Source: Virgisporangium aliadipatigenens
Lineage (GTDB): Bacteria > Actinomycetota > Actinomycetes > Mycobacteriales > Micromonosporaceae
Direction of reading: 5' to 3'
DNA: 64,000 bases
Assembly: GCF_016863615.1 (NCBI RefSeq)
Contig: NZ_BOPF01000028.1
Location: 62,001 to 126,000 of the forward strand
The position numbers and the translations under genes are program-made. Below the pieces are notes generated by a model, which had not been told where the DNA came from, did no database searches, and saw nothing but the letters and a program-made list of their open reading frames with translations. Positions within the stretch are counted from its first letter, which is position 1. Every line of letters starts with the position of its first letter. Below are positions 53,144 to 62,206 of the stretch, piece by piece.

Positions 53144-53231
53144 ACGTGTGTGAGCTCAGGGAGGTCAACAAGCTCGTTGATATCCGTGAGCTCACACACG
53201 TCCGCACTGAACTCACACCCGTGTGAGCTCA
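53144..53231. repeat. Array of GTGTGAGCTCA inverted repeats
   Basis: A perfect 15-base inverted repeat ACGTGTGTGAGCTCA (53144-53158) and TGAGCTCACACACGT (53187-53201) surrounds a further dyad, GGAGGTCAAC/GTTGATATCC (8 of 10 paired) centred on AGCT. The whole dyad is 58 bases, centred at 53172.5. A second dyad, TGAACTCACAC/GTGTGAGCTCA (53208-53231, one mismatch), follows. So the 11-mer occurs four times in alternating orientation. It lies between convergent genes; a bidirectional terminator or an extragenic palindromic element. Confidence 0.8.
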
Positions 53232-53328
53232 CGGTGGTGGGGCGACGAGCTGAACGCGGACCCGGCAGCGGAGCGGTGCGCGCGGGAGCGTGCGGTCGTG
53301 CGCACGACGGACGCGCGTAGATAAGGCT

Positions 53329-54012
53329 CTAAAGAGGGCTCAGCGCCAACGGCCTGAGGCCGGCCGCGGCGAGTGCGGCGCGATCCGACGGGGAGGCCTC
53401 GGCGCGGCCGGTCGCCTTGCGGATGGTGACCTCGGCGGACCAGGGGATGTCCGGTCCGGGCAGCAGCAGGCCGAGGAGGATCTCCGACGACGGCGGCGAG
53501 AGCCAGGCCGGGCGGGCGAGGGCGTCGGCGAGATCCAGGCCGTGCAGGGCCAGCTCGACGACGCGGGTGAGCATGAAGTCGCTCAGGAGCATCGTGTCGT
53601 CGTGCCGGGTCAGCACGAGCCGGTCGGCGGGTGCCACGAGGGCGGCCGCGTGCGCGGCGCGCCAGGACGCGGCGAAGCGTCGCACCGGGTGAGGCTCCCG
53701 GTTCGCCGCCTCGATCGAGCCGCTGACCCGGGCCGCGTCGACCTCCGGGGAGAACCGGCGGTCGCGCCGGTAGTAGCCCGCGGCGTCGGTCGTGGCGGCC
53801 GGCGGCCCTGCGGTTGGGGGCCCTGCGGTTGGCGGCACTGCGGCGAGCATCGCCGGTACCCGGTCGACGGCCGCCCCGACATGCGCCAGCAGGTCACGCA
53901 CCCGCCACGGCGCACACCGGGTCGGCCGGTCGAACTCCTCCTGCGACGCCGCCGAGAGCGCGTCCTCGATGGCCCGCGCCTCGGCGGTGAACGCCGCGAG
54001 GAGGGTCCTCAC
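53329..54012 (-). CDS. Mycothiol-type maleylpyruvate isomerase-family (DinB_2) protein
   Basis: A 227-residue TIGR03083-type protein. The N-terminal DinB_2 fold has FDRPTRCAPWRVRDLLAHVG with the metal His, and the later VVELALHGLDLADAL carries the His pair region. Such proteins are mycothiol-dependent metalloenzymes or S-transferases. A tandem PPTAGPPTAGPP insert (about residues 59-70) comes from a short DNA repeat near 53806-53835 and is probably a loop. GTG at 54012 overlaps the stop of the upstream gene (GTGA). Confidence 0.85.
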   Translation of the reverse strand: MRTLLAAFTAEARAIEDALSAASQEEFDRPTRCAPWRVRDLLAHVGAAVDRVPAMLAAVPPTAGPPTAGPPAATTDAAGYYRRDRRFSPEVDAARVSGSIEAANREPHPVRRFAASWRAAHAAALVAPADRLVLTRHDDTMLLSDFMLTRVVELALHGLDLADALARPAWLSPPSSEILLGLLLPGPDIPWSAEVTIRKATGRAEASPSDRAALAAAGLRPLALSPL

Positions 54013-55091
54013 GCCTTGGGCAGCTTCGCCAGCACGGCCTTCGTCTGCTCGACCGCCTTCGGCTTGATCTCGTCCTTCGGCACGAAGCTCTGGCCGAACG
54101 TCACGAGGTTGATCGTCAGGTACAGGTTGCCGTCGTAGAGGCGCACCGTGTAGTCGCTGGTCTTGGCGCCGATGTCCCAGTCCCGGTTGGTGCCGTGGGC
54201 CTGTTCGCCGAGGCCCGGCAGGTCGACGTCGAAGTAGCGGTTCTTGTCGAGGTCGTAGCCGGCCTTGTAGTAGCTCTGCGCCTCCTTGGCCGCCTGGTAC
54301 ACCTGCGACTGGACGCGCAGGGTCACCTTCATGCCGGCGGCGGTGCGCAGTTCGAAGTCGCAGTCGGAGCGCTCGATGGTGCCGACGGTGCGCACGTTCG
54401 GCGTCTTCTTCTCCACCTTGGCGGAGTACGGGCCGAGCGCGGCGAGGTCGATCGCGCACAGGTCGCCGGGCTTGCCGTACTTGACGCCGCTGCCGGCCGC
54501 GGTGCCGGACGGCGTCGGTCGGCCGGTCGCGGCCGTCGCGCCGGTCGCGGGCTGCTCGGCCGAGGTCGCCTGCGGCGGCTCGTCGTCACCGCCCAGGACG
54601 CTGAACGCCGCCCACGCGCCGCCGGCGAGCGCCAGCACGAGCACGGCCGCGACGACGCCGATGATGATCATCGGCGTGGAGTTGTTGGAACGGGCCGGAA
54701 CCGGCTGCCACGGCGCGCCGGGCTGGCCGGGGTATCCGGGCTGTCCGGGGTATCCCTGCGGACCCGGCGGCGGATACTGCGGCGCGTAGCCGGTCGCGTC
54801 GGGCTGACCGAACATGCCGGTCGGCGGCGGGTAGCCCCCCGCGGGCGCCCCGAACGCCGCCTGGTCGGGCGACGGATAGCCACCGGGCCCGGAGGCGGGC
54901 GGCGCGGAATAGGGAGAGCCGTAGGCGCCGGTGAAAGCGCCGGTCTCGGGCGGCCCCGAGGCGGGCGGGCCGTAGCCCGGCGGCCCGGAGGCGGGTGCAC
55001 CGTAGCCCTGGGCGGGCGGCCCGGAGGCCGGTGCACCGTACGGATCTGTGCCGGGCTGGCCGGCAGGTGGGTACGTCACGGGGGCGACCAT
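54009..55091 (-). CDS. Proline-rich membrane-anchored protein
   Basis: A 360-residue protein of unknown function. The N-terminal 130 residues are low-complexity Pro/Gly/Tyr/Ala with ASGPP and YPGQPG repeats, cytoplasmic. One helix follows (about 139-163, PMIIIGVVAAVLVLALAGGAW). The external domain (about 200-360) has CAIDLAAL and SDCDFELR cysteines, probably paired, and resembles DUF3558-like solute-binding domains only loosely. Coupled by GTGA to the DinB_2 gene. Such Pro-rich tails are common in actinobacterial envelope proteins. Confidence 0.75.
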   Translation of the reverse strand: MVAPVTYPPAGQPGTDPYGAPASGPPAQGYGAPASGPPGYGPPASGPPETGAFTGAYGSPYSAPPASGPGGYPSPDQAAFGAPAGGYPPPTGMFGQPDATGYAPQYPPPGPQGYPGQPGYPGQPGAPWQPVPARSNNSTPMIIIGVVAAVLVLALAGGAWAAFSVLGGDDEPPQATSAEQPATGATAATGRPTPSGTAAGSGVKYGKPGDLCAIDLAALGPYSAKVEKKTPNVRTVGTIERSDCDFELRTAAGMKVTLRVQSQVYQAAKEAQSYYKAGYDLDKNRYFDVDLPGLGEQAHGTNRDWDIGAKTSDYTVRLYDGNLYLTINLVTFGQSFVPKDEIKPKAVEQTKAVLAKLPKA

Positions 55092-55172
55092 AGTCGATTC
55101 GAGCCATCGGCACGTTTCCCCGTCCTGCCGCGCGGAGCACGCCGATTACCGTGCGCTCCTAGGATGTGACGC

Positions 55173-55496
55173 ATGATCTTCATTACCGCCAAGTTCCGGG
55201 TGCGGCCGGAGTATGCCGACGACTGGCCGCGCATCACGCGGGGGTTCACCGAGGCGACGCGGGCCGAGGCGGGCTGCCTCTGGTTCGACTGGTCCCGCAG
55301 CGTCGACGACCCGAACGAGTACGTGCTGGTGGAGGCGTTCCGGGACGACGCTGCCGGGGCGGCGCACGTGGGCTCGGCGCACTTCGCCCAGGCCCGGCAG
55401 GACCTGCCGAAGCACCTGGCCGAGACGCCCCGCATCGTCAACTTCACCGTTCCGCAGGACGACTGGTCCGCGCTCGGCGAGATGGCTGTCGAGTAA
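55173..55496 (+). CDS. ABM-family putative quinol monooxygenase
   Basis: A 107-residue ABM/YgiN-type protein: FITAKFRVRPEYADDWPR, TRAEAGCLWFDWSRSVDDP, EYVLVEAFRDDAAGAAHV and HFAQARQDLPKHL. The His in the AHVGSAHF helix and the compact dimer fold are typical. It may oxidise quinols or act as a small stress protein. Convergent with the FtsX permease; a hairpin separates them. Confidence 0.9.
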   Translation: MIFITAKFRVRPEYADDWPRITRGFTEATRAEAGCLWFDWSRSVDDPNEYVLVEAFRDDAAGAAHVGSAHFAQARQDLPKHLAETPRIVNFTVPQDDWSALGEMAVE

Positions 55497-55528
55497 TTGA
55501 CGGGGTTGCGGTTTCTCTGAAGGACGAA

Positions 55529-55566
55529 CGGTGGCGGGGACGCCCCCCAGGACATCCCCGCCACCG
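55529..55566. terminator. 12-bp bidirectional terminator hairpin
   Basis: CGGTGGCGGGGA (55529-55540) and TCCCCGCCACCG (55555-55566) with a 14-base loop. It sits between the convergent monooxygenase (stop 55496) and permease (stop 55591) genes, so can serve both. Confidence 0.7.
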
Positions 55567-55590
55567 CTATCTCCCCCTCGGTGCGGTCCG

Positions 55591-58194
55591 TCAGCCGTCG
55601 GTCGCCAGGGCCACCACCGGGCTGGTCTTCGCCGCGCGCCGCGCCGGCAGGACACCGGCGAGCGCCGTGAGCGCCGCCAGCACCAGCACCACGAGCGCGA
55701 GCTGCCCGATCGGCATCTCCACCGGCACGCCGTGACCGATCGAGGCGATCGCCAGCCACGAGTAGGGAACGGCCAGCGCCAGCCCCATCGCCGCCCCGAC
55801 GATCCCGTACAGCGACGCCTCGGTGGTCAGCATCGCGCGCAGGCCCATCCGGGACATGCCGACCGCGCGCAGGAGGCCGGCCTCGCGGACCCGTTCGACC
55901 ACGCTGAGCGCGGTGGTGCTGCCGACACCGACGACCGCGATGATGACCGTCAGGCCGACGAGGCCCAGCAGCACCAGCATGACCGAGTTGATCGCCTTGT
56001 CGAGGTCGTCGCGCTGGTCGGCGAGCAGGCTCACCGTGAGGCTCGCCTCCGCGCCGCCCACGCCGCGCAGCGACTTGCGGGCGGCATTGCGGGCCTCCGC
56101 ACCCTCGCGGGCCTGGTCGGCGGTGAAGGCGTTCGGCTCCGCGGAGAGGCCGAGGGCGTTCATGGTGCCGGCGTCGGTGAGCACGCCCACGTCGAGCGGG
56201 GTGCGTTCGAGCAGGGCCACCACCGTCACCGTCATCGCCTTGCCGTCCTTGCGGAACGTCATCGTGCCGCCGACCCCGACGCCCAGCTTGACGGCCAGGT
56301 ACTTGCGCACCGCGGCCTTGCCCGGACCGATGTCGGCGAGCGAGCCCTCCGTGGCGCGCATCTGCGGATACGCCTTGAGCGCCTTGAGATCGATGTCGGT
56401 GGCCTCGGTCTTCCACGGCTTCTGCGACTGCTCGTCCTTGGTCCCGTCGATGTCGACCTCGGCCGTGCGGTAGGGCAGCACGCGCGTCACGTCCTTGGAG
56501 GCGCGGGCCCGATCGACGCTGCCGGCCGGCAGCGGCACGCCCTTCTCCCCGGTGACCACGAAGTCCGCCGGAGCGGCCACGGCCAGTTCCTGCTCGGCGA
56601 GCGCGCGCATCGAGGCGCCACCGACGAGGGCCGCGGCCACCAGGGTCACCCCCAGCGCGACGACCACACTGACCGCGGCGGCCCGCCGGGGCGCACCGCC
56701 CACGCCACCGACCGCGAGGCGGCCCAGCGGACCGAGCCGGCGCAGCGGCCACCCGACGAACGCCAGCACCGGCCGCAGCAGCACCGGACCGAGCGCCACG
56801 AGCGCCACGTAGGCGAGCCCACCCGAGCCGATGATCATCAGCATCGGAACCGTCGGGTCGTAAAACTCGTCGTCGACGTGCGACAGCTGGCTCACGGCCC
56901 CCGCCAGGAGAAGCCCGGCACCGATGACCGTCAACACACCGAATCCGGCGCGGAACCAGCCGATGCCGCTGCGCCCACCCTGGGTGCTCGCCGCCCGCAG
57001 CGCCTCCAGCGGCGCGACCCGCGACGCGGTGAACGCCGGCGCCAGCACCGACATGATCGCGACGAACACCGTCCCGAGCACCACGAACGCCAGCGGCAGC
57101 ACCGGCACGCCCGGCGACAGCACCTCCTTGTCGAACGCCGCCGCGACCTGCGGGGCCAGCAGACCCGTGCCCACGGCGGCGAGCATGCCCACCGTGCCGG
57201 CTACCAGCCCGGTCAGCGCACCCTCGGTGATCAGCGCCCGGACCAGCGCGGCCCGCCCGGCGCCCACCGCCCGCAGCAGCGCCAGCTGGCGCATCCGCTG
57301 CGCGAAGACGATCCGGAACGTCGAGACCGCCACCAGCACCGCCGCCCCGATGGCGATGGCGAGGAACATGCCGACGACGGCGAACAGCTCGTCCACGTCG
57401 GAGATCGCTTGCTTGACCTCGGCGTCGCGCACCTCGGCGCCGGTGCGCACCGGCGTCTCCTTCGGCCCCGGCGGCACCGTTCCGTCCTCGTTCGGCTCCG
57501 GCTTGTACCTCACCGCGGGCGCGTTCACCGCCGCCTTGAGCCGGTCCTGCACCGCCTGGGCGTCGGCGCCCGCCGCGAGCACGATCTCGATCCGCTGCGT
57601 GAACTCCGCACCCGGCAGCGTCTCCACGACCGACTGCGGCGCGTAGCCGTTGACGCCCCAGTCGTTGTCGGCGTCGACGACGGCCGTGACGGTGAGCGTG
57701 ATGCTCTTGGTGTCGCCCTCCTCGCGGCCGCTGAACGTTGCCACCGTCGTCGTCCCGACGGCCAGCCCGAGGCGTTCGGCGGTGCGCTTGGTCACCGCGA
57801 TCTGGTTCGCCGCCTTCGGGTAGGCGCCCTGGACGACCTTCACCGTCGCCAGCGGGCCCGCCCCCGGGTCCACGTCGATCGACAGCCACTCGTTGCCGGC
57901 GCCCTTCAGCTCGGCATAGGTGCTGAACCGGACGACGGACTCGGCGATGCCCGGCACCGACTTGACGGCGTTCGCGGCCTCGCGGGTGATGGTCGACTCG
58001 CTGTCGCCGACCACCAGGTCGGCCGCCGAGGGCGTGCCGCTCAGCTGGGCGACGACGGTGCGCTGCACGACGTCGCGGACCAGCAGCGTGCCGGAGACCA
58101 CGAACGCCGCCACCGCCAGCGCGAGGCCGGTCAGCACGAGTCGTGCCGGCCGCCTGGCGGCAAGACCGACCTGGCTCCTGAAGACGGGGTTCAT
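55591..58194 (-). CDS. FtsX/MacB-type ABC transporter permease
   Basis: An 867-residue permease with two FtsX cores. One N-terminal helix (LVLTGLALAVAAFVVSGTLL), a large external MacB-like domain (about 45-290), four helices in the first FtsX unit (LFAVVGMFLAIAIGAAVLVAVSTFRI onward), a second external domain and a second FtsX unit ending VVLVLAALTALAGVLPARRAAK. The RRAAKTSPVVAL tail is the usual coupling helix. It works with the ATPase encoded just upstream to export lipids, peptides or lipoproteins. GGGAGG fits the ATG at 58194. Confidence 0.92.
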   Translation of the reverse strand: MNPVFRSQVGLAARRPARLVLTGLALAVAAFVVSGTLLVRDVVQRTVVAQLSGTPSAADLVVGDSESTITREAANAVKSVPGIAESVVRFSTYAELKGAGNEWLSIDVDPGAGPLATVKVVQGAYPKAANQIAVTKRTAERLGLAVGTTTVATFSGREEGDTKSITLTVTAVVDADNDWGVNGYAPQSVVETLPGAEFTQRIEIVLAAGADAQAVQDRLKAAVNAPAVRYKPEPNEDGTVPPGPKETPVRTGAEVRDAEVKQAISDVDELFAVVGMFLAIAIGAAVLVAVSTFRIVFAQRMRQLALLRAVGAGRAALVRALITEGALTGLVAGTVGMLAAVGTGLLAPQVAAAFDKEVLSPGVPVLPLAFVVLGTVFVAIMSVLAPAFTASRVAPLEALRAASTQGGRSGIGWFRAGFGVLTVIGAGLLLAGAVSQLSHVDDEFYDPTVPMLMIIGSGGLAYVALVALGPVLLRPVLAFVGWPLRRLGPLGRLAVGGVGGAPRRAAAVSVVVALGVTLVAAALVGGASMRALAEQELAVAAPADFVVTGEKGVPLPAGSVDRARASKDVTRVLPYRTAEVDIDGTKDEQSQKPWKTEATDIDLKALKAYPQMRATEGSLADIGPGKAAVRKYLAVKLGVGVGGTMTFRKDGKAMTVTVVALLERTPLDVGVLTDAGTMNALGLSAEPNAFTADQAREGAEARNAARKSLRGVGGAEASLTVSLLADQRDDLDKAINSVMLVLLGLVGLTVIIAVVGVGSTTALSVVERVREAGLLRAVGMSRMGLRAMLTTEASLYGIVGAAMGLALAVPYSWLAIASIGHGVPVEMPIGQLALVVLVLAALTALAGVLPARRAAKTSPVVALATDG

Positions 58195-58276
58195 CGCTTC
58201 CCTCCCATGGTCGCCACGGCCGGGGCGAAGAGGACGGCCGGCGCGGGGCTCAGTGTTGCCCGCGCAAGCGGCGGGA

Positions 58277-58330
58277 CGGCGCCTGAGTCGCCGCCTTCCC
58301 TCGTCGCTTCGCTCCTCAGTCCAGGCGCCG
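58277..58330. repeat. Inverted-repeat element between ABC genes
   Basis: CGGCGCCTG (58277-58285) and CAGGCGCCG (58322-58330) flank TCGTCGCTTCGCTCCTC. Flanking copies of GCTCAGTG(T/C)TTgCCCG-like sequence lie at about 58248-58262 and 58350-58365. The 175-base gap (58195-58369) has no gene. It may be a small repetitive element. Confidence 0.45.
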
Positions 58331-58369
58331 CCGCGCCGACCCGCCGCGCGCTCAGTGCTTCCCGGGCGG

Positions 58370-59128
58370 TCATTGGCGGGCTCCCAGCGCGTCGGCGATC
58401 TCGGCGGCGGACGGGCGGTTGAGGTCGCGCACGATCCGGCCGTCGGCCAGCACCACCACGCGGTCGGCATAGGCGGCCGCCACCGGGTCGTGGGTGACCA
58501 TGATGACCGTCTGGCCGAGCGTCGACACCGACTCGCGCAGCAGCCCGAGCACCTCCGCGCTCGAGCGCGAGTCCAGGTTGCCGGTGGGCTCGTCGGCGAA
58601 GAGCACCTCGGGCCGGGTCACCAGCGCGCGGGCCAACGCGACCCGCTGCTGCTGCCCGCCGGAGAGTTCGCTCGGGCGGTGCGTGAGCCGGTCGGCGAGG
58701 CCGAGCTGGTTCACCAACTGGGCGAACAGCGCCCGGTCGGCCTTCTTGCCGGACAGGTCGAGCGGCAGCGTGATGTTCTGCGCCACGGTCAGCTGCGGCA
58801 GCAGGTTGAACGACTGGAACACGAACCCGATCCGGTCGCGCCGCACCTTCGTCAGCACCCGTTCGGACTGCGTGGTCAGGTCCGTCCCGCCGAGCAGCGC
58901 GGCACCGGACGTGGCCCGGTCCAGCCCGGCCAGACAGTGCATGAGCGTCGACTTGCCGGACCCGGACGGGCCCATGATCGCCGTGAACGCCGCCCGGGCG
59001 AAGGTCACCGAGACCCCGTCCAGGGCGCGCACGGCGGCGTCGCCGCTGCCGTACACCTTCACCAGTTCCACCGCCGCGACGGCCGCCGCCGTCTGCTCCG
59101 GCCGCAGTTGCGTGGCCATCGTTCGCAT
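58370..59128 (-). CDS. LolD/MacB-type ABC ATPase
   Basis: A 252-residue ATPase: Walker A IMGPSGSGKSTLMHCLAGLD, Q-loop FVFQSFNLLPQLT, signature LSGGQQQRVALARAL, Walker B VLFADEPTGNLDS and the H-loop MVTHDPV. The ADEPTGNLD form marks the MacB/LolD/FtsE group and fits the FtsX permease encoded 175 bases downstream. Two near starts (59128, 59119). Divergent from a two-component system that probably controls it. Confidence 0.95.
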   Translation of the reverse strand: MRTMATQLRPEQTAAAVAAVELVKVYGSGDAAVRALDGVSVTFARAAFTAIMGPSGSGKSTLMHCLAGLDRATSGAALLGGTDLTTQSERVLTKVRRDRIGFVFQSFNLLPQLTVAQNITLPLDLSGKKADRALFAQLVNQLGLADRLTHRPSELSGGQQQRVALARALVTRPEVLFADEPTGNLDSRSSAEVLGLLRESVSTLGQTVIMVTHDPVAAAYADRVVVLADGRIVRDLNRPSAAEIADALGARQ

Positions 59129-59298
59129 GAGTTCTCCTCCGGGTCATCTGACGCCGAGAAGAGTGCCGAACATCGACCGATGTGCGCATCGGCCGGTGAT
59201 CGGGAAGCGGAGGGGCGACATTACGACTTTCGGCCGACCCTCCGACCTGACTTTGAGCCGGGGCCGCCGGGCCGGCGCATCACTACGCTGGGATCCCG

Positions 59299-60492
59299 AT
59301 GAACGCCGTTAACCAGCAGCAGGACCTGCTGCGACAGATCCGGGTGGCCCGGCCGTGGCTGGTCCGCATGGCCAAGCTCGCGGCGTTCGTGGTGATGGCC
59401 GCGGTCGGCCTGATCGACGTGCTGAGCAACATCAGCCGCGGGTCGGAGTTGCTCCTCGTGGCGATGGTGCTGATGGCCGTGTCGACCACGCTCGTCTGGG
59501 TGCCCGCCCAGCGGGACGGCTCGCCGCGGCTGTGGCGGCGCGCGGCCGCGCTCGGGGCGGCCTCGATCCTGCTGACGCCGATCTCCTACGACTACACCTA
59601 CGAACACTCCGGCTCGTGGGGCCTCGCCGAGACGATCGGCCTGCTCATCGTGCTCGGCCTGGTGGTCCGCTGGGGACCCACGCCGGGCGCGGTCGTCGCC
59701 GGCGGCATCGTATGGCTGGCGATCTCGCTGATGCCGCTGCGCTCCGGGGTCGACGACACGTACATCATCTTCGGCATGCTCCAGTCGATGATCGCCGGTG
59801 CGGTCGGGGTGGGCGCCGGCTACCTGCGCATCACCGCGTACGCGCGGGACCGGCAGGTCGCCACGATCCGCGCGGAGCAGCGCGCGGAGTTCGCCCGCGA
59901 CCTGCACGACTTCATCGCCCATCACGTCACCGGCATCGTGGTGCAGGCGCAGGGGGCGAAGTTCATCGCGGAGTCCGATCCGGCCCGGGTGATCACCGCG
60001 CTGGAGCAGATCGAACGCGCCGGCGCCGAGACGATGACCGCCATGCGCCGCATGGTCGGGGTGCTGCGCACCGCCGGCGACGCGCCGCTGGCCCCGCTCG
60101 CCGGGGTCGGCGACCTCGGGCCGCTGGTCGAGGGGTTCACCGCCTCGGGCGGGCCGCCGGTGCGGCTCTACGTCGACGGCGCGCTGGAGGCCCTGCCGGT
60201 CGAGGTGACCACCTCCGCCTACCGTGTCGTCATGGAAGCGTTGACCAACGTGCGGCAGCACGGGCAGGGCGTGACGGCCGTGGACGTCTCCCTGCGCCGC
60301 ACCGACGACTGGCTGATGGTGCGGGTCGCCGACAACGGCACGCCGTTCGTGCGGGCGGGCGATCGCAAGGGGTTCGGGCTGGTCGGGCTGGGGGAGCGGG
60401 TCGAGGCCGTCGGGGGCCGCCTGCGCGCCGGTCCGGGTATCGGCCGCGGCTGGGTCGTCGACGCGGCCCTCCCATTGGTGGGAACGTCATGA
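59299..60492 (+). CDS. HisKA_3 sensor histidine kinase
   Basis: A 397-residue kinase with five or six helices (about 25-175), then HisKA_3: RAEFARDLHDFIAHHVTGIV. The ATPase domain has VVMEALTNVRQHG, VADNGTPF and GFGLVGLGERV. Little extracytoplasmic sequence, so it likely senses within the membrane or via its transporter. ATG start. Coupled to the regulator by ATGA (60489-60492). Homologous to the kinase at 38971-40029. Confidence 0.92.
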   Translation: MNAVNQQQDLLRQIRVARPWLVRMAKLAAFVVMAAVGLIDVLSNISRGSELLLVAMVLMAVSTTLVWVPAQRDGSPRLWRRAAALGAASILLTPISYDYTYEHSGSWGLAETIGLLIVLGLVVRWGPTPGAVVAGGIVWLAISLMPLRSGVDDTYIIFGMLQSMIAGAVGVGAGYLRITAYARDRQVATIRAEQRAEFARDLHDFIAHHVTGIVVQAQGAKFIAESDPARVITALEQIERAGAETMTAMRRMVGVLRTAGDAPLAPLAGVGDLGPLVEGFTASGGPPVRLYVDGALEALPVEVTTSAYRVVMEALTNVRQHGQGVTAVDVSLRRTDDWLMVRVADNGTPFVRAGDRKGFGLVGLGERVEAVGGRLRAGPGIGRGWVVDAALPLVGTS

Positions 60493-61139
60493 CCGGGATC
60501 AAAGTCCTGATCGCGGACGACCAGGCGATGGTGCGCACCGGGTTCGGCATGATCGTCGGAGCACAGCCGGACATGGAGGTGGTCGGCGAGGCCGCCGACG
60601 GGGTGGCCGCCGTCGCGCTGGCCCGGCAGACGAAGCCGGACGTGGCGCTCATGGACATCCGCATGCCGCGCATGGACGGTTTGGAGGCGCTGCGCCAACT
60701 GGCGGGGGAGGGCGTCGCCGATCCGGTGCGCGTGGTCGTGGTGACGACGTTCGACCTGGACGAGTACGTCTACAGCGCGCTGCGCAACGGCGCCTGCGGG
60801 TTCCTGCTCAAGGACTCCGGGCCGGCGCTGCTCATCGAGGCGATCCGGGCGGCGGTCAGCGGGGATGCCCTGATCAGCCCGTCGATCACGGTTCGGCTGC
60901 TCGAACGCCTCAACCCGCCGGCGCCCAGCGGTGACACCTCCGGGCTCTCCCCGCGGGAGGTGGAGGTGGTGCGCCTGGTGGCCCGCGGCCTGACCAACGC
61001 GGAGATCGCGCAGCAGCTGTACATCTCCATCGGCACGGTGAAGACGCACCTCGGCAGCGTGCAGACCAAGCTGGCGGCGCGCAACCGGGTGGAGATCGCC
61101 GCCTGGGCCTGGGAGCGGAACCTCGTCGGCGCCCCCTAA
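60489..61139 (+). CDS. NarL/LuxR-family response regulator
   Basis: A 216-residue regulator: receiver KVLIADDQAMVRTGFGMIV with the acceptor Asp in VALMDIRMPRMDG, switch VVTTFDLDEYVYSAL, then LuxR HTH LSPREVEVVRLVARGLTNAE and IGTVKTHLGSVQTKL. Shares GFLLKD-GP and GDALISPSITVRLL with the regulator at 38345-38974. Expected to control the divergent ABC genes at 55591-59128. Confidence 0.94.
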   Translation: MTGIKVLIADDQAMVRTGFGMIVGAQPDMEVVGEAADGVAAVALARQTKPDVALMDIRMPRMDGLEALRQLAGEGVADPVRVVVVTTFDLDEYVYSALRNGACGFLLKDSGPALLIEAIRAAVSGDALISPSITVRLLERLNPPAPSGDTSGLSPREVEVVRLVARGLTNAEIAQQLYISIGTVKTHLGSVQTKLAARNRVEIAAWAWERNLVGAP

Positions 61140-61240
61140 CCAGGGGTGGAGTCGAAGATCCGTCGGCCTGCCGAGGGACGCGATCGCGGGCGCCCATATC
61201 GTCGTCGATGTCGATAGATCATCCCGGCGAGGAGTGCGCG

Positions 61241-62206
61241 ATGGAGCAGCTGACGGTCGGCGACAAGCTGATGAACACGCTGGCGACGTGGAAAGGGCTG
61301 GCCAACGGCCCGATCGGCACCGGCCACCTGCTGTACGCGGTGTCGCGGGACAGGGAGGTCGGGCCGCTGCTCGACGCCTTCGAGATCACGCCGATCGTGG
61401 TGCGCACCGTCCTGCGGACCCCCGGCCGGGCGGCCGCCGAACCGGACGCCGGGACGGTGCACGACGGGGAGAGCGCGATCGCCGAGGGGCCGTTCGACGG
61501 GAACGTGCAGGTAAGAGGAACCTCCGACGACCGCACGCTCCCGGTCTCGGCCGCCGCGGCGACGGCGCTGCGGGCAGCCACCGACGACTCCCGGATGACA
61601 CTGCTCGCCGCGATGCTCGACGACCCCGGCTCGGAGGCGAACGCCGTGCTCCGGGACTGCGGCGCCGACCCGGCACAGGTGCGGGAGGCCCTGCGCACCG
61701 GCACCGCCCCGCAGCGGCCGGACCGCCTCGCCCCCGAACTGCGTCCCGCCCGCGACGCGCTGCTCGGCCGCGTCCGCTACCGTGGCCGCGGGTTCAAGGA
61801 CCGGCTGCTCTTCTCCGTCCTCGCCCGCGAGATCAACCACGCGGCCCGGCCGGTGATGTGGACGCGCCTGGAGGCCGACGAACGCGCGAAGCGGCAGGGC
61901 CGGGCCACCCGCACCGACGACGTCCTGCTCGCGCTGCTCGTCACGCACGAGGTGGCGGCCGCCTACCCGCACCTGACGTACGCCGCCGCGCGGCACTACG
62001 ACGGCGGCCGGAGCCTGCTCGACAAGAAGATCGACCACCGGCGGGTCCTGGACGCCACGCTCGACGACCGGCCGGACGAGGTGCCGCCGGGCAAGATCCT
62101 GCAGCCGGGGCCGGACTGGACCGAGGACACCGCCGTCCTCCTCGAACGCCTCGCCGCCCACCCGGCCAACCGCTCGTCCCGCCTCCTCGCGGCGCTGGGC
62201 GGCTAG
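61241..62206 (+). CDS. Clp N-domain (repeat) protein without ATPase
   Basis: A 321-residue protein with Clp-N-like helical repeats: ANGPIGTGHLLYAVSRDREV, then a second unit around SRMTLLAAMLDDPGSEANAV and a third around RTDDVLLALLVTHEVAAAY. No AAA+ module follows. Such proteins may be adaptors for ClpC, or bind arginine-phosphorylated or damaged proteins. GGCGAGGAG eight bases before the ATG at 61241 decides the start over an in-frame upstream codon at 61208. Monocistronic. Confidence 0.75.
   Translation: MEQLTVGDKLMNTLATWKGLANGPIGTGHLLYAVSRDREVGPLLDAFEITPIVVRTVLRTPGRAAAEPDAGTVHDGESAIAEGPFDGNVQVRGTSDDRTLPVSAAAATALRAATDDSRMTLLAAMLDDPGSEANAVLRDCGADPAQVREALRTGTAPQRPDRLAPELRPARDALLGRVRYRGRGFKDRLLFSVLAREINHAARPVMWTRLEADERAKRQGRATRTDDVLLALLVTHEVAAAYPHLTYAAARHYDGGRSLLDKKIDHRRVLDATLDDRPDEVPPGKILQPGPDWTEDTAVLLERLAAHPANRSSRLLAALGG

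Noticed and set aside
53806-53835. Short tandem repeat near 53.8 kb as a CRISPR or satellite
   Set aside because: It is an in-frame coding repeat for PPTAG units with no spacers.
54690-55060. Repeated GGCGGGCCCGGAGGC-like units as a repeat array
   Set aside because: They encode the low-complexity ASGPP/YPGQPG N-terminus of one protein.
55531-58422. 963-residue plus-strand ORF
   Set aside because: Antisense of the FtsX permease; His/Arg/Gln/Asp-rich composition typical of shadow frames.
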